DNA from: Acidobacteriota bacterium
GTDB lineage: Bacteria; Chlamydiota; Chlamydiia; Chlamydiales; Rhabdochlamydiaceae
Reading direction: 5' to 3'
Length of the DNA: 36,112 nt
Assembly: GCA_903970255.1 (NCBI GenBank)
Contig: CAJCHM010000080.1
Span: forward strand, 1 to 36,112
This document shows, piece after piece, positions 30,847 through 36,112 of this stretch (within the stretch, counting starts at the first letter, position 1; each line of letters starts with the position of its first letter). Position numbers and translations under genes: made by a program. The notes beneath the pieces were generated by a model. That model did not search any database, was not told the DNA's origin, and saw only the letters and a program-made list of their open reading frames with translations.

Positions 30847-32209
30847 CTATTTTGTTGCCAGGTTTAGTTAAAACAAAAACTTTATATGGGTCAAATGGTC
30901 CTCTAGAGACTTCCGTGAGTAAGCCCTCTAGACACAGCAGTTTAAGTCGGTTGGAGGCTGTTCTGCGTGCCACTTGCCATAGTTTTACCGCCTCTAAGGC
31001 GGAGATTTGGTCATGTTGTTTGAGATGTGCAAGCAGGGGAGAATACCAAGGATGTTGTGGTTTAGTCTGGGTTGCTCTTGGATATAGGGTTACTCTAAAG
31101 AAGAGGTCCAGTTCCTCAAATTTGGGAGGGGTAGCCGCATGCTGGATGCAGCTCTCATTTATTCGGTTCAGCCCAGAACCCCACTGCTCAATGAGTTCCA
31201 GCTCTCTGAATACCCTCCCTAATACTTTGTTGCGCAGCTGAGAGACTCCTGACAGAGCAGTTTCCAGATTCAGCCCGAGCGGCAGAGGCCCCGGGTTGGT
31301 GATTTCCATGCGATCATCGAAAATAGCCACTTGGATGGATGAGCGCATGGTTGAGTAGTCGGCATGCAAGAGAGCATTGATCACAGCTTCGCGTACAGCC
31401 TCAGCCGGATATTGAGGGACATCCTCTCTACGCGCAGAGCGGATCACTGCCCTCATGGAGGTGTTGCGTCGAATGAAGACTAGGATTTCGCCAATCGCAA
31501 GCGGAAAGGCACTCTTGATATCTGCATGGTCAAGGGCTGTGGTTTTGGTTGTTCCATCAAAACGGATCAGGCGAATGAATGGATCTGGGAAGAGCTCGTC
31601 GCGTTGTTTTCCAAACAGCATCAAGCCTCCTTTGGTAGGGCGTGGAGTGTCTCGGTGATCTACAATCAGTTCTAATGATCGAGCAGTAGCTTTGGTGAAT
31701 GGTTTATCGACAGCAGTAAACAACTTGCGAGCCAGGTCCATGTCAAGGTCATCGGGAGTGGCTCGTAGCTCGGGTAACTGATCAAATGAGGTGTGATCCT
31801 TGATACGTTTAATCTCCGCAATCAGTGCTGCGTCTGCAATCCGATTTGTTGAGCCAAGACGCACATAGACTCCGCTATTCTCTCCTTTGTCTTTAACGTA
31901 AAAGGGGCCTGGGCTATGGGGAATCGTGACGATCAATACATCCTTGTCTCTCCATGAGATGAATTGCAAGTTTGGTAGTAGGGTGGGGCTTACAGCATCT
32001 GCGATAGCGCTAGCAATGCGCTCTTCGTCTTGGAGGATGTTTTCCACTCCTATGACATTCTTAGTTCTGTCTTGAATGCCGATGACGAGTGTGCCACCGG
32101 CTGTATTGGCAAATGCAACGACGGTCTGGATGATCTTAGATAGTGAATTTGCATTTTCCTTAAATTCAAGAGTTTTGCTCTCAGGCCTTGCAAGCAATTC
32201 TTCCAACAT
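30836..32209 (-). CDS. AlbA_2 / HATPase_c_4 domain protein (RecG-like putative regulator)
   Basis: This 457-residue protein has an AlbA_2 (Schlafen-like) N-terminal domain (ESKTLEFKENANSLSKIIQTVVAFANTAGGTLVIGIQD, residues 10-47). A middle part follows, then an ATPase-like HATPase_c_4 segment (PAEAVREAVINALLHADY, EITNPGPLPLGL, IEQWGSGLNRI). A C-terminal winged helix is seen at about residues 405-445 (ISALEAVKLWQVARRTASNRLKLLCLEGLL). Such proteins are often annotated as transcriptional regulators and are common in mobile and defence regions. It starts 14 bp after the acetyltransferase with AAGGGGA upstream, so it may be the last gene of the resistance operon. Confidence 0.8.
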   Translation of the reverse strand: MLEELLARPESKTLEFKENANSLSKIIQTVVAFANTAGGTLVIGIQDRTKNVIGVENILQDEERIASAIADAVSPTLLPNLQFISWRDKDVLIVTIPHSPGPFYVKDKGENSGVYVRLGSTNRIADAALIAEIKRIKDHTSFDQLPELRATPDDLDMDLARKLFTAVDKPFTKATARSLELIVDHRDTPRPTKGGLMLFGKQRDELFPDPFIRLIRFDGTTKTTALDHADIKSAFPLAIGEILVFIRRNTSMRAVIRSARREDVPQYPAEAVREAVINALLHADYSTMRSSIQVAIFDDRMEITNPGPLPLGLNLETALSGVSQLRNKVLGRVFRELELIEQWGSGLNRINESCIQHAATPPKFEELDLFFRVTLYPRATQTKPQHPWYSPLLAHLKQHDQISALEAVKLWQVARRTASNRLKLLCLEGLLTEVSRGPFDPYKVFVLTKPGNKIEKT

Positions 32210-32223
32210 GAGATCCCCTTGCC

Positions 32224-32874
32224 CTAATCTTGAAAGCTTGCTTCTTCTAGTCGATCGACGTCTAGGTTGCAGATGAGCTTAAGATGATGGTTGATTTTTT
32301 CTATGGGCCAATTCCACCAGGCGATTTTTTGTAAGCGCTCAATGGTGGTATTATCAAATCGGATTTTTACCACTTTAGCTGGGTTTCCTGCTACAATAGA
32401 GTAAGCGGGTACATCTTTAACAACGACAGCGCGCGTTGCAATGATGGCCCCGTTACCAATTGTGACTCCATTTTTAATCAGACAGTCATAACCAAACCAG
32501 ACATCATTGCCCACGACGATATCTCCTTTGACCGGAAGATCGAATATATTGAAGGCACTCTCCCAGCCATGTCCAAAAATAGGGAAGGGGTAGGTGCTAA
32601 TCGCATCGAGTTTATGATCGCCCGTCATGATGAAGCGTGTTTCAGCAGCGATAGCACAAAATTTTCCGATGATAAGTTTTACTTTGGAAAAATCATAGTT
32701 GTAGAGGACGTTATATTCCTCAAACTTCTCTGGACCGTGCCGCCGATCGTCAAAATAGGTGTAGTCGCCAATGATGATGTTACTGGCCTTAACGAAGTTT
32801 TTAAGGAAAACAAGGCCCGTGTAGTCTTTGATAGGATGAATAGATTGTGGATCTGGACCTGTCATTGTCATCAT
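32224..32874 (-). CDS. Vat/CatB-type xenobiotic O-acetyltransferase
   Basis: This 216-residue left-handed beta-helix acetyltransferase of the XAT class uses acetyl-CoA to acetylate streptogramin A or chloramphenicol. Marks of the family are IIGDYTYFDD near the N-terminus, the catalytic His87 in TGDHKLDAISTYPF, and hexapeptide repeats GDIVVGNDVWFGYDCLIKNG then VTIGNGAIIATRAVV, then the CoA-binding VAGNPAKVVKIRF. Vat and CatB cannot be separated by eye; the length fits Vat. It overlaps the upstream fusion gene by one base (TAATG), so they are co-translated. Confidence 0.88.
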   Translation of the reverse strand: MMTMTGPDPQSIHPIKDYTGLVFLKNFVKASNIIIGDYTYFDDRRHGPEKFEEYNVLYNYDFSKVKLIIGKFCAIAAETRFIMTGDHKLDAISTYPFPIFGHGWESAFNIFDLPVKGDIVVGNDVWFGYDCLIKNGVTIGNGAIIATRAVVVKDVPAYSIVAGNPAKVVKIRFDNTTIERLQKIAWWNWPIEKINHHLKLICNLDVDRLEEASFQD

Positions 32875-34247
32875 TATCTCCCATTCAATAAATCTTGCAT
32901 GTAGAGTTCCATCTGATAATGGGGCACAGGATGCCAGCTTGCGATAAATTCGCCAACAATTTTAAAGCCCACCTTTTCGTAGACATGAATGGCGCGCTTA
33001 TTGGTTACTTCAGGATCAATTAAAACCTTTTTTACATGTGAGAAATGAGTGACTAAAAACTCTCGAATCATGGATACAGCGAGCCCCTTCCCAAGGTAAT
33101 TTAAGTCGCAGATAAACAAATCTAAGGTCACTGCATCATTTCCCTCGAGGTGGGTGATTAGGAAGGCAAAAGGAACATCTTTGTCATAGCCAATCCAGTA
33201 GGTGGCTTCAGATGTGCCTTGAAAGAATTTTTCCAATCCATTTAGTGTATTTTGAAGCCCTATTCCATGCATCCATTCTTTGATGTGCTTTTGCTCAAAC
33301 CATTGATGAAGTAAGGCGCGTTGAGAGGATTTAGCTAGAGCAAAATGGAAAGAGGGATGTTTACGTGCGTCTTCTAGGATCTCTTGGATCATATGACGCG
33401 CATTATCTGCTAGTGGGGGATTTGTATCCTTGTAGTAGGGGAGTGCAACAAGCGCTATGGATAGTGCCCATCCGCGTCCTCGCTGCCAAGTAGCTTCATC
33501 GACTTTCAGTCCTTTGCGAAAAACATCTCTTAGGTGAGCTGGTAACAAGTTCCAAGCAATAATCAAATCGCAGGCGGGGTCTCCGACCCCTAAATTTCCA
33601 AAATCAATGATCCCGCATAGTTTTCCATTGTGGATGAGGAGATTGCCAGGGGAGAGGTCGCCATGTACCCAGACAGGAGGGCCAGACCATTTAGGAACTT
33701 GTAAAGCTTCCTCCCAAAGGGCAGTCGCGGTCTCGACATCAATCATTCCATCTAATTGTTTTAGAGCTTTGCGAGTCTCAATGTTTTGCTTTTGCTGGAG
33801 AGGCACTCCACGATTAGAAATGGGCCCATTTGGTAAATCGATGTTGTGCAAGGCTTGAATGAATGCAATGAGGTCATGGGTCAATGAGATGGGATCAGGA
33901 ATATGACCTACAGTTGGGTTATTACCCTTAAGCCACCCATACACAGCCCAGGACCACGGATACTCTTGAGTAGGGGAACCTTTGGCAATGGGTTTGGAAA
34001 TGGCAACAGGAAGAAAAGGGGCAATTTTCGGAAGCCACTGCCACTCTTTGTCAACATCGCCCACCGCCCAATCGATGCGAGGAAGACGCACGACCATATC
34101 TTTCCCCAATCGATATAAAGCATTATCTGTGCCCGCTGATGTAACTGGTTTCAGAGGCAGGTTTGCCCAATGAGGAAATTGTTTTGCAAGTAAGCGTTGT
34201 ACAAGAGCAATGTCGATCTCGTATTCATCTGCGTGCATTTTAGCCAT
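32874..34247 (-). CDS. Fused aminoglycoside phosphotransferase-GNAT acetyltransferase, APH(2'')/AAC(6')-like
   Basis: About 457 residues from the ATG at 34247, chosen over GTG 34256 because AAGAG stands 8 nt before it. The N-terminal 300 residues are an aminoglycoside kinase: HGDLSPGNLL with catalytic Asp197 and Asn202, and IDFGNLGVGDPACD with metal-binding Asp215. Residues about 312-455 are a GNAT acetyltransferase: acetyl-CoA loop NYLGKGLAVSMI and NKRAIHVYEKVGF, as in AAC(6') enzymes. Kinase and acetyltransferase in one chain recall the bifunctional AAC(6')-APH(2'') of Gram-positive bacteria, but in reversed order. Exact drugs cannot be read from sequence. Confidence 0.83.
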   Translation of the reverse strand: MAKMHADEYEIDIALVQRLLAKQFPHWANLPLKPVTSAGTDNALYRLGKDMVVRLPRIDWAVGDVDKEWQWLPKIAPFLPVAISKPIAKGSPTQEYPWSWAVYGWLKGNNPTVGHIPDPISLTHDLIAFIQALHNIDLPNGPISNRGVPLQQKQNIETRKALKQLDGMIDVETATALWEEALQVPKWSGPPVWVHGDLSPGNLLIHNGKLCGIIDFGNLGVGDPACDLIIAWNLLPAHLRDVFRKGLKVDEATWQRGRGWALSIALVALPYYKDTNPPLADNARHMIQEILEDARKHPSFHFALAKSSQRALLHQWFEQKHIKEWMHGIGLQNTLNGLEKFFQGTSEATYWIGYDKDVPFAFLITHLEGNDAVTLDLFICDLNYLGKGLAVSMIREFLVTHFSHVKKVLIDPEVTNKRAIHVYEKVGFKIVGEFIASWHPVPHYQMELYMQDLLNGR

Positions 34248-34301
34248 TTGAAACACTCTTAAATCTTTCTATTGCATAGGAAAAAATAGGTTGTTTGGGG
34301 T

Positions 34302-35756
34302 TCATAAATGTTTCCCCATTGCTCGGTCATCAGGGTGGGTAGGTTCTCCATCTGGATTATTGAATGGCATCTCAATGTATCCAAGCTTTTTGTAAAAATG
34401 ATAGGCGTTTGAAGAGGCCTCCGTTTGGAGAAGTGTTACGCCTTGTTCTTTCAATGCCTGCTCACAGCCGTTCATCAGATATTTCCCCATCCCTTGGCCT
34501 CTTGACTGTTCATCAATGACTATGATACGAAGAGCAGCTCTATGATTTGGCCAGATTTGTACATGAGCATAGCCAATGACTCTGTCGTTGTCGTACAAAA
34601 GCCAGTGAAGATGATCTTTTTGTCCCAAAGCCCAAGCGTAAGGATCTTGGAATCCTAATCGATCAAAGAAGTGTTTTTGTCTAAAATCGAGTGCGTCTTT
34701 TTTCTCTTTTTCCGAGGACATAAGTCGTATTTGAAGAGGACAATTTGTGGCTAGTCTCTCATCAGTTTTGAATGCGATGTCTACCACGCCATCTGGTTCA
34801 AACATGCCCATGAACTGTTTGTACATTTCTGGCCTGTCTTCACCTCCAGAGCTCGTCAGGAGCAATGCTTGACCATACTCTGCAATATCCTCTACGATTC
34901 GTTCATGTCGGTAATAAGCCAGGATTAACTGATTGATTTCAGTCTTTCCGTAACCTTTATAAAAAAGTTCTTCCTCGCGCGGATGATTCCAGATGTTAGC
35001 GACCCCTCCGCCAATAAACATGAGATCGCGCTCTTTGGGAGCCATCATAGGATCGTCCCAATCTACTATGTAAATGGCACCATTTTCATCTATCAACACA
35101 TTGCCGCCATGAATGTCCGAATGACACAGCACAAATTTAGGGGATTGTTTTTGGATCTTTTGGCTTAAAGATTCAGCCCGATCTACCAGACGATGAATGA
35201 CAGCTCTTTTCTCCTTCATAAACGCTTGTAGTTTCAAAGCGGCTTCATCACCGGTTAGGTTCGTATCGATAAGAACATCAAGCGATCGAACGGCCTTTCG
35301 CCATTTGGACGAATAGACCTCTTTCCTAATCCGATCTTTGACAGGTGGCGGCACATCAAACTCATGAACTTGCCTCAATACTTGGCCTAGAGTCACCCAT
35401 TGATCCTCTGTTAGATCACAGCAAAACCCGTTCTGTCGATCGATAAATGGATATACAGTAAGAGTACAATCGTTGATGCGCTGAGTGAGCTCGCCATCGA
35501 TTGTTGTGATAGGTGGAATAATCTGTTGCATTCCTGATGCTTGTAACAATGCTAATAGTGTAATGCTAATATCGTAGTGATGGCCACGTTTTAGCTTTAC
35601 GAAATAAGATGGCCCGTCACGTGTCTGGGCTCTATACACGGACGCATTGATATCCGCTCCTAAGGGAAGCAATATCAGCTTAGTGGCTGCGATGCCGTAG
35701 TTGGTGTTTAAGCAATCAATGATGTATGGAGATGAAAGGGATTGTTTTTCCGTCAT
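34302..35756 (-). CDS. Fused APH(9)-like phosphotransferase-GNAT acetyltransferase
   Basis: 484 residues from the ATG at 35756, whose ATGA overlaps the stop of the upstream GNAT remnant; the open frame also offers an ATG at 35774. The kinase part carries CHSDIHGGNVLI (Asp214, Asn219) and IVDWDDPMMAPKERDLMFIGGG, a form typical of spectinomycin phosphotransferase APH(9). Residues about 341-481 are a second GNAT domain with acetyl-CoA loop QSRGQGMGKYL and AYHFYKKLGYIEM. It differs clearly from the other fusion, so kinase-acetyltransferase joining seems to have happened twice. 45 bp separates it from that gene, same operon. Confidence 0.83.
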   Translation of the reverse strand: MTEKQSLSSPYIIDCLNTNYGIAATKLILLPLGADINASVYRAQTRDGPSYFVKLKRGHHYDISITLLALLQASGMQQIIPPITTIDGELTQRINDCTLTVYPFIDRQNGFCCDLTEDQWVTLGQVLRQVHEFDVPPPVKDRIRKEVYSSKWRKAVRSLDVLIDTNLTGDEAALKLQAFMKEKRAVIHRLVDRAESLSQKIQKQSPKFVLCHSDIHGGNVLIDENGAIYIVDWDDPMMAPKERDLMFIGGGVANIWNHPREEELFYKGYGKTEINQLILAYYRHERIVEDIAEYGQALLLTSSGGEDRPEMYKQFMGMFEPDGVVDIAFKTDERLATNCPLQIRLMSSEKEKKDALDFRQKHFFDRLGFQDPYAWALGQKDHLHWLLYDNDRVIGYAHVQIWPNHRAALRIIVIDEQSRGQGMGKYLMNGCEQALKEQGVTLLQTEASSNAYHFYKKLGYIEMPFNNPDGEPTHPDDRAMGKHL

Positions 35757-35968
35757 AGGGACTTTACCATCCATAAGAGAAGATCGTCATCTAGGGGATA
35801 AGTGTGACCAGCAATGGTGGGTTGCCCTTTGTAGGTGATGCCATTACCCTCAGGGATGTACCCCAATTGAAAATAAAGCTGTTGTGCTGGACCATAATCG
35901 CGATATAGGCCGACCCCAATCCCTATTTCATTGTAACCTTCTTGACTTGCAAGACTTTCAATCCACTT
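35753..35968 (-). pseudogene. GNAT acetyltransferase 3' remnant cut by an IS
   Basis: The minus-strand frame reads WIESLASQEGYNEIGIGVGL, YRDYGPAQQLYFQLGYIPEG, then HTYPLDDDLLLWMVKSL and a stop at 35753. GxGLYxDYGPAQxLYxxLGYIPxG is the C-terminal half of a GNAT enzyme. The 5' half and promoter are missing where the insertion sequence begins. Its stop overlaps the next start codon, so it was the leading gene of the resistance operon, whose expression now needs another promoter. Confidence 0.8.
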
Positions 35969-35977
35969 GATCTATAA

Positions 35978-36112
35978 TGGTTGGCCAAAACTGGACACAA
36001 AAAAGGCGGAATTAATGTAATCTTTTACCTCTAAAAAATAGAGGATAAAAATGGTACGTAAAAAGCACAGTGCAGCATTTAAGGCAAAGGTAGCCTTAGA
36101 AGCCGCCAAAGA
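35978..36112 (+). mobile_element. Left end of an IS3-family insertion sequence
   Basis: The sequence from about TGGTTGGCCAAAACTGGACA (35978) looks like an IS3-type terminal inverted repeat (TG... end), followed 50 bp later by the OrfA start. The right end is outside the window, so target duplication cannot be checked. Confidence 0.65.
36051..36112 (+). CDS. IS3-family transposase OrfA (partial)
   Basis: The first 20 residues, MVRKKHSAAFKAKVALEAAK, match the helix-turn-helix N-terminus of IS3 OrfA proteins (KRxxHSxEFKAKVALEAxK). AGAGGA precedes the ATG. OrfA with OrfB makes the transposase by programmed frameshift in this family. The gene runs off the window. Confidence 0.88.
   Translation, partial: MVRKKHSAAFKAKVALEAAK

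Overview
The window looks like the chromosome of an amoeba-associated member of the Chlamydiae (Parachlamydia/Protochlamydia-like). Three things point there. Its core genes follow chlamydial order: birA beside rodA, and rpsJ-fusA-rpsG-rpsL followed by a Tsp/CT441-type protease. Three predicted F-box proteins occur, a eukaryote-directed effector class typical of amoeba symbionts. A tRNA-Phe gene carries an integrated element with a DnaB-like helicase, a tyrosine recombinase and exactly four 22-bp tandem repeats, the layout of the chlamydial plasmid origin. The genus cannot be fixed from sequence reading alone.

Layout. 1-960: start of an unknown minus-strand gene and an F-box protein. 1012-3783: birA (minus) and a plus-strand run of rodA, an unknown gene and a lipoprotein. 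3989-7087: two tandem F-box plus WD40-like paralogues separated by two foldback/MITE-like elements. 7168-10645: minus-strand operon rpsL-rpsG-fusA-rpsJ. 10857-13776: three exported or membrane-anchored proteins (a degenerate EEP-fold mosaic, a catalytically dead bilobed retropepsin-like protein and its apparently intact paralogue). 13884-15869: tsp. 15929-16001: tRNA-Phe(GAA).

16002-27076 is an 11-kb integrated plasmid-like element bounded by a perfect 44-bp duplication of the tRNA-Phe 3' end. It holds an integrase, an unknown gene, an excisionase-like HTH protein, a DnaB-like helicase, a putative initiator, the 22-bp iterons, a ParB-like protein, a conserved mobile-element gene pair, two small membrane proteins, an XRE regulator, and a three-gene cargo operon: HATPase-type ATP-binding protein, STAS-like (DUF4325) protein and PIN-domain protein. 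That operon is the best candidate here for an undescribed system: a partner-switching pair coupled to a predicted RNase.

27077-36112 is layered mobile DNA. A second integrase is cut after its first catalytic Arg and abuts a HAF-repeat gene remnant. Next come an AbiE-type toxin-antitoxin pair whose toxin carries C-terminal ankyrin repeats, a perfect 62-bp inverted repeat, a tRNA(CAT) 3'-half scar, an AlbA_2/HATPase protein, and a minus-strand antibiotic-modification cluster: a Vat/CatB-type acetyltransferase, two different kinase-acetyltransferase fusions and a GNAT gene cut by an IS3-family element.

All calls come from reading the sequence and translations by eye; no database search was run.
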